Source of the DNA: QNFN01 sp033722135
Lineage (GTDB): Bacteria > Pseudomonadota > Gammaproteobacteria > QNFN01
Reading direction: 5' to 3'
Assembly: GCA_033722135.1 (NCBI GenBank)
Contig: JAWVZO010000017.1
Span: forward strand, 1 to 23,490
Length of the DNA stretch: 23,490 nucleotides
The notes under the pieces are model-generated. The model searched no databases. It saw nothing but the letters and a program-made list of their open reading frames with translations, and had not been told where the DNA came from. Shown here piece after piece: positions 14,386-21,158 of the stretch. Made by a program: the position numbers and the translations under genes. The stretch's first letter is position 1; each line of letters starts with the position of its first letter.

Positions 14386-14967
14386 ATGCGCCTGCGACTG
14401 CCGATGCCGCTGTTCCCGGCCCTGCTGCTGACCGCCTGCGTGACCATCAACATCTACTTTCCCGCGGCGGCCGCCGAGAAGGCCGCCGACCGCATCATCG
14501 AGGAGGTTTGGGGCGAGAAGCCGGGGAAGACCGACGCACCGGCCAAGGGCGACGAGCAGACCCGTGCCACGCCCCGCTGGCTCGACTGGCTGGTCAGCCC
14601 CGCCCAGGCCGCGGAGGCCGACCTCGACGTCTCCTCGCCCGCGATCGAGCGCCTTACCGCCACGATGCAGGCGCGTCACCGTCAGCTCGCGCCCCATTAC
14701 GATGCCGGCGCGATCGGCTTGACGGCGGACGGCCTCGTGGCCCTGCGCGATCCCGGGGCGATCCCGATCCGCGAGCGCAACGCGGTCAAGAAGCTGGTGG
14801 CCGACGAGAACGCCGATCGCAACGCCCTCTACCGCGAGATCGCGCGGCTCAACAACCATCCCGAGTGGGAGAAGGAGATTCGCGAGACCTTCGCGAAGCG
14901 TTGGGTCAAGAACGCCCCCGCCGGCTGGTGGTACCAGTCGGGCGGTGGCTGGCAGAAGAAGGGCTGA
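14386..14967 (+). CDS. Lipoprotein with YnbE-like N-terminus and YdbL-like (DUF1318) C-terminus
   Basis: 193-residue predicted lipoprotein. A lipobox LLTAC places the lipidated Cys at residue 18. It is followed by VTINIYFPAAAAEKAADRIIEEV (19-41), which resembles the strand-forming core of E. coli YnbE (an outer-membrane lipoprotein that stacks on YdbH). After a linker (44-75), residues 108-193 resemble YdbL/DUF1318: GLTADGLVALRD, then VKKLVADENADRNALYREIA and the ending AKRWVKNAPAGWWYQSGGGW. In E. coli YnbE and YdbL are separate proteins from adjacent genes. The start follows a GAGGAG site at 14375-14380. It is 104 bases from the ydbH-like gene, long enough for its own promoter. Predicted to act in the outer membrane/periplasm with the YdbH-like protein. 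Confidence 0.75.
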   Translation: MRLRLPMPLFPALLLTACVTINIYFPAAAAEKAADRIIEEVWGEKPGKTDAPAKGDEQTRATPRWLDWLVSPAQAAEADLDVSSPAIERLTATMQARHRQLAPHYDAGAIGLTADGLVALRDPGAIPIRERNAVKKLVADENADRNALYREIARLNNHPEWEKEIRETFAKRWVKNAPAGWWYQSGGGWQKKG

Positions 14968-15009
14968 TCCGGGCCGGGGACGCTGCGGCTCGCCGCGGCC
15001 GGAGGCGGA

Positions 15010-15489
15010 TCAGTTCTTGAGCAGTCGGGCGCGTTGCCGCTGCCAGTCGCGGTCGCGCTCGGTGGCGCGCTTGTCGTGGAGTTTCTTGCCCTTGCCGAGG
15101 CCGATCTCGAGCTTGGCCCGCCCCTTCTTCCAGTACATCGCCAGCGGGACCATCGTGTAGCCGCGTCGTTCGACCGCGCCGATCAGGCGATCGACCTCGC
15201 GCCGGTGCAGCAGCAGTTTGCGGGTGCGGGTCGCGTCGGGCTGGACGTGCGTCGACGCCGAGGGAAGGGGGGCGATGTTCGCCCCGATCAGCCAGATCTC
15301 GCCCTGGCGGATCACCACGTAGCCCTCCTTGAGCTGGAGCCGGCCGGCGCGCAGGCTCTTGACCTCCCATCCCTCCAGCACCAGGCCGGCCTCGAGGCGG
15401 TCCTCGATGAAGTAGTCGTGGCGCGCCTTGGCGTTGACGGCGATGGTCTTGCCGGCCGCCGGCCCTTTCTTGTTGCTGCTCTTGGCCAT
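15010..15489 (-). CDS. smpB: SsrA-binding protein SmpB (trans-translation)
   Basis: 159-residue small basic protein that binds tmRNA and brings it to stalled ribosomes. The motifs are KARHDYFIED (21-30), GLVLEGWEVKSLRAGRLQLKE (35-55), TRTRKLLLHRREVDRL (87-102), GLGKGKKLHDKR (130-141) and a Lys/Arg-rich tail. Length equals the E. coli protein (160). I chose the start at 15489 because it gives the conserved MAKSSNKK opening; the in-frame upstream extension (25 residues) has no family match. It lies on the opposite strand from its neighbours, 42 bases from the end of the lipoprotein gene. A TATACT box sits only six bases upstream of the start codon. Confidence 0.97.
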   Translation of the reverse strand: MAKSSNKKGPAAGKTIAVNAKARHDYFIEDRLEAGLVLEGWEVKSLRAGRLQLKEGYVVIRQGEIWLIGANIAPLPSASTHVQPDATRTRKLLLHRREVDRLIGAVERRGYTMVPLAMYWKKGRAKLEIGLGKGKKLHDKRATERDRDWQRQRARLLKN

Positions 15490-15495
15490 CGGCGG

Positions 15496-15501
15496 AGTAT
15501 A
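15496..15501 (-). promoter_or_regulatory. Candidate -10 box for smpB, giving a leaderless mRNA
   Basis: TATACT on the minus strand, six bases before the smpB ATG. With normal spacing transcription would begin at or next to the start codon. No convincing -35 box is present. Confidence 0.35.
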
Positions 15502-15536
15502 GGGGAGTCCCGGAAGCCCGGGCCAGGCGGGCCGTC

Positions 15537-15565
15537 TTGTGGCCAGGGGGTCCTTTGCCGACAAT
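15537..15565 (+). promoter_or_regulatory. Candidate sigma70 promoter for the NSS transporter
   Basis: TTGTGG (15537-15542), a 17-base spacer, then GACAAT (15560-15565). Matches to consensus are 3/6 and 4/6. The predicted start near 15572 lies ahead of the GAGGGGA ribosome-binding site at 15582-15588. Confidence 0.35.
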
Positions 15566-15592
15566 GTCGAATCGTCACTTCGAGGGGAATCG

Positions 15593-16966
15593 ATGCCGCG
15601 CGACGGGTCTGCGCGCGTCGCGCGCTGGAGCAGTCACCGGGCCTTCCTGTTCGTGGCGGTCGGCGCCACGGTCGGGCTCGGCAACGTCTGGCGTTTTCCT
15701 GGGCTCGTCGCCGAACACGGCGGGATCCTTTTCGTCGGGGTCTACCTCGCGGCGCTGCTGTTGCTCGCGATGCCGCTGCTCCTCGCCGAACTGGCGCTGG
15801 CGCGGCGCGCCACGGGCGGGCTCACGGCCACCTTCGGCGGCGAGGTGCGTCGCGCTCTGGCCGCGCCGGCGTGGCGCGCCTTCCCGTGGCTGGTACTCGG
15901 CGCGGCCTGGACGGTGCTGGCGGTCCTGGTCCTCGGTGGAAGCTGGCTGCTCGCCTATCTCGCCCACGCGTTGCCGGGCGGATTCGCCGAGAGCACCGCA
16001 CGCGGGGTCGCCCTCCATTTCGACCGGCTCGCCGGATCGCCGGCCTCGGGCCTCGGCTGGCTGACCCTGTTTCTCGCCGCCGCGACCGCCATCTCGGCGG
16101 CCGGCATCGCGCGCGGCCTGGAGCGCGCCATGGTCGGCGGCCTGCTGGTCGTGGTCGCCTGCTGGGGCCTGGTTACGCTGCTGTGGCTGCCGGACGGTCG
16201 CCTGGGCGGGGCGGTCGATCTGCTGCTCACGCCGGACTGGGATGCCCTCGGGCCGGTCGGCGTGCGCGAGGCGCTGGTCCAGGCGTTCTACACGCTGACC
16301 CTCGGCGCGGGAGTGATGCACGCCCTCGCTGTGCACCTGCCGCCCGGCGGTTCGCTACCCGGGATCGCGGCACGGATCGCCCTCGGCGATACCCTGTTCG
16401 CGCTGCTCGCCACGCTCCTGGTGCTCGCCGGCCTGGCCGCGGCGGGCCTTGCCCCGACAGCCGGTCCCCGACTGCTGTTCGAGTCGCTGCCGTTGGCCCT
16501 GGCCAGGCTGCAGGCCCCGGCGTGGATCGCCGCGCCGCTCTACCTCGGCTTCGTCACGGTGGCCTGGATGACCACGCTGGCGCTCTTCGAGCCGCTGGTC
16601 CTCGCCCTGGCCGACCGGCGTGGCTTCGACCGGGCCCGTGCCGCGGTGGCGGTCGGCGTCTCGCTGTGGGTCGCCGGAGGCGTCGTGCTGGTCTCGCTGG
16701 CCGGATCGCGCGGCGGGCGCTGGGTCGGGCAGGGGCCGTTCGGGTGGCTGGAATACCTCGGCGGCCACCTGCTGGTGCCGCTGGTCGGGTTGCTGATGGC
16801 GCTGTTCGTCGGCTGGCTGTGGCCCGAGAGGGCGCGACGCCGGGCCCTGCCCCTGGTCCCGGTCGGGCTCTACCGTGCCTGGCTCGTCCTGCTGCGTTAC
16901 CTGGTGCCGGCGTGGCTGGTGCTGCTCCTGGCCGCCGTCACTGGTATCCTTCCGGGCCCGCCATGA
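15593..16966 (+). CDS. Neurotransmitter:sodium symporter (NSS/SNF) family transporter
   Basis: 457-residue integral membrane protein with about 11-12 hydrophobic segments. The NSS signature in TM1 is clear: WSSHRAFLFVAVGATVGLGN followed by VWRFP (residues 12-36), comparable with the LeuT sodium-site segment. TM6 has FYTLTLGAG, aligning with the LeuT FFTLSLGFG region. The family moves amino acids or other small amines into the cell with sodium. The protein is divergent: loops are short, and the TM8 sequence VAWMTTLALFEP differs from the LeuT TSS motif. The substrate cannot be told. The start is set by GAGGGGA at 15582-15588; a GTG at 15539 is in frame but falls on the candidate promoter. Its stop overlaps the ratA ATG by 4 bases. 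Confidence 0.88.
   Translation: MPRDGSARVARWSSHRAFLFVAVGATVGLGNVWRFPGLVAEHGGILFVGVYLAALLLLAMPLLLAELALARRATGGLTATFGGEVRRALAAPAWRAFPWLVLGAAWTVLAVLVLGGSWLLAYLAHALPGGFAESTARGVALHFDRLAGSPASGLGWLTLFLAAATAISAAGIARGLERAMVGGLLVVVACWGLVTLLWLPDGRLGGAVDLLLTPDWDALGPVGVREALVQAFYTLTLGAGVMHALAVHLPPGGSLPGIAARIALGDTLFALLATLLVLAGLAAAGLAPTAGPRLLFESLPLALARLQAPAWIAAPLYLGFVTVAWMTTLALFEPLVLALADRRGFDRARAAVAVGVSLWVAGGVVLVSLAGSRGGRWVGQGPFGWLEYLGGHLLVPLVGLLMALFVGWLWPERARRRALPLVPVGLYRAWLVLLRYLVPAWLVLLLAAVTGILPGPP
16945..16950 (+). promoter_or_regulatory. Candidate internal -10 box for ratA
   Basis: TATCCT inside the end of the transporter gene, 12 bases before the ratA ATG. The -35 region has no match, so this is weak; ratA may depend on transcription of the transporter gene. 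Confidence 0.2.
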
Positions 16967-17400
16967 AATCGATCAGCAAACAGGCTCTGGTCCCGTACAC
17001 GCCCGCAGAGGTCTACGCGATCGTCAACGACGTGCCGGCATACCAGGAATTCCTGCCCTGGTGCGGCGGGTCGGAGGTGCTCTACGCCGACGCGGACGAG
17101 ATGCGCGCGCGGATTCATATCCAGCGCGGCGCGCTGCGGCGCAGTTTCACCACCCGCAACCGTATCCAGAAGGACAAGATGATCGAGGTGCGGTTGCTCG
17201 AGGGACCGTTCCGCCACCTGGAGGGTTACTGGCGGTTCGACAGGGTGGGCGAGCAGGGGTGTCGGATCAGCTTCGATCTGCAGTTCGAGTTCGCCAACCG
17301 CCTGGTCAGCATGACCCTCGGTCCGGTCTTCCAGCAGATCGCGCGCACGCTGGTCGACGCGTTCTGCAAGCGCGCGGAGCAGGTCTACGGCCGGCGTTGA
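16963..17400 (+). CDS. ratA: RatA / Coq10-type START-domain protein
   Basis: 145-residue single START (polyketide cyclase-like) domain. The opening MKSISKQALVPYTPAEVYAI and the motif YQEFLPWCGGSEV (27-39) are typical. The helix ending FQQIARTLVDAFCKRAEQVYG closes the hydrophobic pocket. In E. coli RatA was described as a toxin that blocks 70S assembly, while homologous Coq10 proteins bind ubiquinone and support respiration; sequence alone does not decide between these. The ATG overlaps the transporter stop. In many gammaproteobacteria the next gene is ratB (rnfH), encoding a ubiquitin-fold protein of about 95 residues; here only 21 bases separate ratA from bamE, so ratB is absent from this locus. 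Confidence 0.94.
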   Translation: MKSISKQALVPYTPAEVYAIVNDVPAYQEFLPWCGGSEVLYADADEMRARIHIQRGALRRSFTTRNRIQKDKMIEVRLLEGPFRHLEGYWRFDRVGEQGCRISFDLQFEFANRLVSMTLGPVFQQIARTLVDAFCKRAEQVYGRR

Positions 17401-17421
17401 ACGCGGCCCGATGCGAAGGCC

Positions 17422-17925
17422 CTACTCGATCCGGGTGCCGGCGTCGTCGTCCTGCTTCGCGGGCTGCGCGTCGCCGTTGAACTCCCAGTCGGTCATCGCG
17501 TCCCAGGCGCGGTCGAGAATTCCCCGGGAATCCGGTACCGGGCCCGTGACCGCGACGGTCCGCATGCCGCCGGTATCCGCCTTGTCACGCACCTCGGGGG
17601 GCAGCTCGCCGTCGATGCGCGCGAGCCGGTCGTCCTCGAAATGCAGCGCGAGGTGGTAGTCGAGCCTGTCGCCCCCGCCGCCGGGCTTCATGCTGAAGTA
17701 GTAGTCCCAGCGCGACGGCTGGAAGGTGTTGTCGACCATCGGCGTGCCCATGATGAACCGCACCTGGTCGCGGGACATGCCGGGCCGCAGCTCCTTCACC
17801 ATGGCCGGGGTCACGACGTTGCCCTGCTGGACGTCGATGCGGTAGACGCCGGGCAGCCGCTCGAGGCTGCAGGCCGTGAGCAGCAGTGCTAGAAAGACGA
17901 CAATGGGCAAATGGCGCATGGTCAT
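17422..17925 (-). CDS. bamE: Outer membrane assembly lipoprotein BamE (SmpA/OmlA)
   Basis: 167-residue lipoprotein of the BAM complex that inserts beta-barrel proteins into the outer membrane. The signal peptide MTMRHLPIVVFLALLLTAC ends in lipobox LLTAC with lipidated C19. The fold motifs are LPGVYRIDVQQGNVVTPAMV (24-43), LRPGMSRDQVRFIMGTP (46-62) and WDYYFSMKPGG. It is longer than E. coli BamE (113) by about 50 residues of polar C-terminal tail (PEVRDK...DAGTRIE). The start could also be the ATG at 17919, two codons later; further upstream in-frame ATGs would sit on the divergent promoter. Transcribed away from fur, with which it shares a short promoter region. Confidence 0.95.
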   Translation of the reverse strand: MTMRHLPIVVFLALLLTACSLERLPGVYRIDVQQGNVVTPAMVKELRPGMSRDQVRFIMGTPMVDNTFQPSRWDYYFSMKPGGGGDRLDYHLALHFEDDRLARIDGELPPEVRDKADTGGMRTVAVTGPVPDSRGILDRAWDAMTDWEFNGDAQPAKQDDDAGTRIE

Positions 17926-17952
17926 GGCTGGGGTCCGCGGCGAAACGCGGCG

Positions 17953-17958
17953 ATGATA
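17953..17958 (-). promoter_or_regulatory. Candidate -10 box for bamE
   Basis: TATCAT on the minus strand, with a predicted start about 20 bases before the bamE ATG. No good -35 is visible. It lies three bases from the candidate fur -10 on the other strand. Confidence 0.35.
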
Positions 17959-17961
17959 GCG

Positions 17962-17967
17962 TATAAC
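17962..17967 (+). promoter_or_regulatory. Candidate -10 box for fur
   Basis: TATAAC, with a predicted start near 17974 and a leader of about 26 bases before the fur ATG at 18000. The -35 region is poor. No recognisable Fur box overlaps it, so autoregulation is not supported by sequence. Confidence 0.35.
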
Positions 17968-17999
17968 GAACGGCAACTCACGGAGCGGCGGGACACGCC

Positions 18000-18410
18000 A
18001 TGGACAACCGCGATCTGAAACGAGCGGGCCTCAAGGTGACCCTGCCCCGGGTCAAGGTCCTGCGCCTGCTCGAGTCCCATCCCTCCGGCCACCTCAGCGT
18101 CGAGGAGATCTACCAGGAGCTGACCCGCGGCGGCGAGGAGGTCGGCCTGGCCACGGTCTACCGGGTGCTGACCCAGTTCGAGCAGGCCGGGCTGGTGATC
18201 AAGCACAATTTCGAGGGCGGCCAGGCGGTCTACGAGCTCAACCAGGGCGGGCACCACGACCACATCGTCTGCGTCCGCTGCGGGCAGGTGGACGAGTTCG
18301 TCGACGAGCGGATCGAGCGGCTCCAGGAGACCATCGCCGACGAGGCGGGGTACCAGATCACCGACCACCACCTGACCATCTACGGCATCTGCAGGCGCTG
18401 TCGCCGCTGA
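18000..18410 (+). CDS. fur: Ferric uptake regulator Fur
   Basis: 136-residue metal-dependent repressor. The N-terminal winged helix spans about residues 3-80 with VGLATVYRVLTQFEQAGLV (48-66) as the DNA-recognition region. The dimerisation and metal domain has GGHHDHIVCVRCGQVDEFVD (83-102), giving His85/His86/His88 and Cys91/Cys94. A second pair is C131/C134 in HHLTIYGICRRC. This is the Fur pattern rather than Zur or PerR, though paralogues can be hard to tell apart. The ATG at 18000 follows a GGGA site. The gene converges on recN with 16 bases between the stops and no terminator visible there. Confidence 0.95.
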   Translation: MDNRDLKRAGLKVTLPRVKVLRLLESHPSGHLSVEEIYQELTRGGEEVGLATVYRVLTQFEQAGLVIKHNFEGGQAVYELNQGGHHDHIVCVRCGQVDEFVDERIERLQETIADEAGYQITDHHLTIYGICRRCRR

Positions 18411-18426
18411 CTGCCACGCCGGCGGC

Positions 18427-20103
18427 TCATCCCGCCGCGGCCAGAGCGATCATCTCCTCGGCATGGGCCCGGGTCTGGGCGGTGATGCGCAGGCCGCCGA
18501 GCATCCGCGCCAGCTCCTCCACGCGCGCCTCGCGGTCGAGCGCGACGACGGCGGTCGTGGTCTCGCCGTCCTTCACGGACTTGCTCACCTGGAGATGGCC
18601 GTGGGCCTGGGCGGCGACCTGGGGCAGGTGGGTGATGCAGAACACCTGGCGCGCGCCGGCCAGGTCGCGCAGCAGACGGCCGACGATCTCGGCCACGCTG
18701 CCGCCGACGCCGACGTCGACCTCGTCGTAGACCAGCGTCGGTACGTCCACGTTCGCCGCGGTGGCGGCCTGGATCGCCAGGCTGATGCGCGACAGCTCGC
18801 CGCCCGATGCCACCTGGGCCAGCGGTCGCGGGGGTTGACCCGGGTTCGCGGTGACCAGGAACTGCACCCTCTCATCGCCTCCGGGCGAGCCCCGCGCCTC
18901 GTCGAGGGGGGTCAGCTGCACCTCGAACCGCCCTCCCGGCATGGCCAGTTCCTGCAGGGACGCGGTGACCACCTCGGCCAGCGCGGTCGCGGCCGCGGTG
19001 CGCCGCCGGGTCAGTTCGCCGGCGTGGCGTTGGTAGTCGCCGGCGGCGGCCTCGGCCGCCTCGGCGAGCCGCGCGAGACGCGCCTCGGTGTCTTCGTCAT
19101 CGCCGAGTTCCGCGGCGAGCGACTCGTGCAGCGCGGCCAACTCGTCCGGCGCGACGCGGTACTTCCGGGAGGCCTCGTGGAGCTGCTCGAGGCGCCGTTC
19201 CACCACCGCCAGCCGGGTGGGGTCGACCTCGGCCCGGTCGAGGCGCTGGCGCAGGTCGGAAGCGGTCTCGCCGAGGGTGATCAGGACCTCGTCGAGCGCG
19301 GCCGCCGGCTCGGTCAGCCCGGGATCGAGGCGCTGCAGTTCGCCGAGTTCCCGCACCGCGCGTCCCAGCCGGTCGTGGATGCTGTCCTCGTCCGCCTCGT
19401 AGAGCGCGTCGCAGAGCGCCGCGAGGGTGCCGCGGAGTTCGTCGGCATGAGCGAGCTGCCGGTGCTCCGTCTCGAGTGCCGCGTACTCCCCGGGACGCGG
19501 CTCGAGCCCGGCGAGTTCCTCGAGCTGGAAGCGGAGCAGAGTGCGACGTTCGGTGTCCCGCTCCCGGTCGGCGGCCAGCGCGGCGTGCTCGGCCTCGGCC
19601 TCGCTCCAGGTCCGGTAGGCGGCGGCAACCTTCGCCGCACACGTCCCGTGGCGTCCCCAGGCATCGAGCATGCGGCGTTGGCTGTCGGGACGCAGCAGCG
19701 ACTGGTGTTCGTGCTGGCCGTGGATGTCGGCAAGGGATTGCCCCAGTGCTTTCAGGTCCTGCAGGGTGACGGGCGTGCCGTTGACGAAGGCGCGCGAGCG
19801 CCCGGCGCGCGCCACCACCCGGCGGATCAGGCACTGGTCGCCGTCGGCGAGGCCCTGCTGCTCGAGCCACTCGCGGGCCGCGGCCCCCTCGCCGAGCAGG
19901 AACTCCGCGGTGACTTCGGCGCGCTCGCAGCCGGCCCTGATCTGCTGCGGCTCGGCGCGGTCGCCGAGAACCAGGCCGAGGGCGTCGACGAGCATCGACT
20001 TGCCGGCGCCGGTCTCGCCGGTGAGCGCCGTGAGGCCCGGGCCCGGCTCGATCTCGATCTGCTCGACGAGCGCGAAATCGCGTATCTGGAGATAGCTCAG
20101 CAT
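18427..20103 (-). CDS. recN: DNA repair protein RecN (SMC-like ATPase)
   Basis: 558-residue SMC-family ATPase for double-strand break repair. Walker A is GETGAGKS (29-36), Q-loop region DIHGQHEHQSLL (126-137), signature ASGGELSR (432-439), Walker B LVYDEVDVGVGG (457-468) and the His-loop ITHLPQVAAQA (490-500). Between about 150 and 385 lies the helical, Glu/Arg-rich coiled coil. Length matches E. coli RecN (553). It starts 10 bases after the nadK stop on the same strand, so nadK-recN is likely one transcript. No LexA box was seen close to its start. Confidence 0.97.
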   Translation of the reverse strand: MLSYLQIRDFALVEQIEIEPGPGLTALTGETGAGKSMLVDALGLVLGDRAEPQQIRAGCERAEVTAEFLLGEGAAAREWLEQQGLADGDQCLIRRVVARAGRSRAFVNGTPVTLQDLKALGQSLADIHGQHEHQSLLRPDSQRRMLDAWGRHGTCAAKVAAAYRTWSEAEAEHAALAADRERDTERRTLLRFQLEELAGLEPRPGEYAALETEHRQLAHADELRGTLAALCDALYEADEDSIHDRLGRAVRELGELQRLDPGLTEPAAALDEVLITLGETASDLRQRLDRAEVDPTRLAVVERRLEQLHEASRKYRVAPDELAALHESLAAELGDDEDTEARLARLAEAAEAAAGDYQRHAGELTRRRTAAATALAEVVTASLQELAMPGGRFEVQLTPLDEARGSPGGDERVQFLVTANPGQPPRPLAQVASGGELSRISLAIQAATAANVDVPTLVYDEVDVGVGGSVAEIVGRLLRDLAGARQVFCITHLPQVAAQAHGHLQVSKSVKDGETTTAVVALDREARVEELARMLGGLRITAQTRAHAEEMIALAAAG

Positions 20104-20113
20104 GACGGGTGGG

Positions 20114-20983
20114 TCAGGGTCGCTTGTGCCAGTGCAGCTTCTCGCGAAGTATTTCGAAGTAGCGGTAGTCGCTGGGATGGATCAGCTGCACGGGGTGGTC
20201 GCGCCGGCGGATGGAGATCCGGTCGTCGGCCAGCAGCGCGATCTTGATCTGACCATCGCAGGTCACCAGGGCGTCGTTGTCGTGCACCACCACCTCGACG
20301 TGATCGTCGCCGGAGAGGACGGTCGGGCGGTTGCTGAGCGTGTGCGGGCAGATGGGCACCAGGACCAGCGCGTTCAGCTGCGGGTGCATGATCGGTCCGC
20401 CGCCGGACAGCGCGTAGGCCGTCGAGCCGCTCGGCGTCGCGATGATCAGGCCGTCCGAACGGAGCGTGTAGAGGAAGTCGCCGTCGACGAAGGTGTCGAA
20501 ATCGATCATGCGGGCCATGTCGGTCTTGTGCACGACCACATCGTTGAACGCGTTCGACTCGCCGATCACCTCGCCCTCGCGGGTGACGCGCGCGTGCAGC
20601 AGGATCCGCTCCTCCACCTGGTACTCGCCGGCAAGGATCGGTCCGAGGCGCTCGAGCATCTGGTCCGTCGACACGTCGACCAGGAAGCCGAGCCGGCCCA
20701 GGTTGATGCCGAGCAGCGGCACCCGGTGGTCCGTCAGGCTGCGCGCCGCAGCGAGCAGGGTGCCGTCGCCGCCGACCACGATCGCGAGGTCGCAGTCCCG
20801 CCCGATCCGGTCGCGATCGACGACCGGGAAGGTATCCTCGGGGACCTGATCCCGGCTGCCGCTGTCGAGCAGCACCTCCAGCCCGAGCCCGAGCAGATGC
20901 TGCCCCACCTGCAAGAGGGTGCTGCCCACCTCCGGGCTGTTGTACTTGCCGATCAGGCCGATCCTGGTGAACTTGCTGACCAT
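20114..20983 (-). CDS. nadK: NAD kinase
   Basis: 289-residue cytoplasmic enzyme that phosphorylates NAD to NADP with ATP. The diagnostic motifs are VVGGDGTLLAAAR (69-81, GGDGT at 71-75), LLGINLGRLGFLVD, NAFNDVVVHK and the conserved Gly-rich TPSGSTAYALSGGGPIMHP. Length is close to E. coli NadK (292). The start at 20983 gives MVSKFTRIGLIGK, the usual first beta strand. It is transcribed divergently from hrcA; a candidate promoter lies at 21033-21062. Followed by recN. Confidence 0.97.
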   Translation of the reverse strand: MVSKFTRIGLIGKYNSPEVGSTLLQVGQHLLGLGLEVLLDSGSRDQVPEDTFPVVDRDRIGRDCDLAIVVGGDGTLLAAARSLTDHRVPLLGINLGRLGFLVDVSTDQMLERLGPILAGEYQVEERILLHARVTREGEVIGESNAFNDVVVHKTDMARMIDFDTFVDGDFLYTLRSDGLIIATPSGSTAYALSGGGPIMHPQLNALVLVPICPHTLSNRPTVLSGDDHVEVVVHDNDALVTCDGQIKIALLADDRISIRRRDHPVQLIHPSDYRYFEILREKLHWHKRP

Positions 20984-21032
20984 CGAGCTCCGCCGCTTGC
21001 TCCGGGCGCGGAGCCGGGCCCCGCTGCGGCGT

Positions 21033-21062
21033 AAGCTAGCACGCCGCCGCGGCGAGCGTCAG
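21033..21062 (-). promoter_or_regulatory. Candidate sigma70 promoter for nadK-recN
   Basis: On the minus strand: -35 CTGACG (21062-21057), 18-base spacer, -10 TAGCTT (21038-21033) preceded by TGC (extended -10). The -35 is back to back with the hrcA -35, seven bases apart. Confidence 0.45.
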
Positions 21063-21069
21063 CCGCGCC

Positions 21070-21099
21070 TTGACACGGCGTCCGGCGAGTTGCTAGCGT
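21070..21099 (+). promoter_or_regulatory. Sigma70-type promoter of the hrcA operon
   Basis: Perfect -35 TTGACA (21070-21075), 18-base spacer, -10 TAGCGT (21094-21099) with extended TGC in front. The predicted start (about 21106) falls inside the CIRCE operator, as expected for HrcA repression. Confidence 0.7.
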
Positions 21100-21103
21100 G
21101 CCG

Positions 21104-21130
21104 TTAGCACTCCTTCCTTTAGAGTGCTAA
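21104..21130. promoter_or_regulatory. CIRCE operator (HrcA binding site)
   Basis: Perfect 9-9-9 inverted repeat: TTAGCACTC (21104-21112), spacer CTTCCTTTA, GAGTGCTAA (21122-21130). This is the consensus CIRCE element, bound by the HrcA dimer, located 28 bases before hrcA. It predicts negative autoregulation of the operon, relieved on heat shock. Confidence 0.98.
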
Positions 21131-21158
21131 TCCAGCCACGATCGGGGTCAGAGGCTCC

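Noticed and set aside
14985..14996. Possible terminator hairpin GCGGC/GCCGC between the lipoprotein gene and smpB
   Set aside because: Short stem, two-base loop and no T-tract on either strand.
15034..16962. Long in-frame extension upstream of ratA (would make a 788-residue protein)
   Set aside because: Runs through smpB antisense and an alternative frame of the transporter gene; only the last 145 residues match the START family, and an ATG at 16963 fits exactly.
17940..17985. Possible Fur box upstream of fur
   Set aside because: The AT-containing stretch does not match the GATAAT-type hexamer array, so no autoregulatory site is claimed.
18463..20247. 594-codon plus-strand open frame
   Set aside because: Antisense to recN, whose ATPase motifs are complete; no domain visible in the shadow frame.
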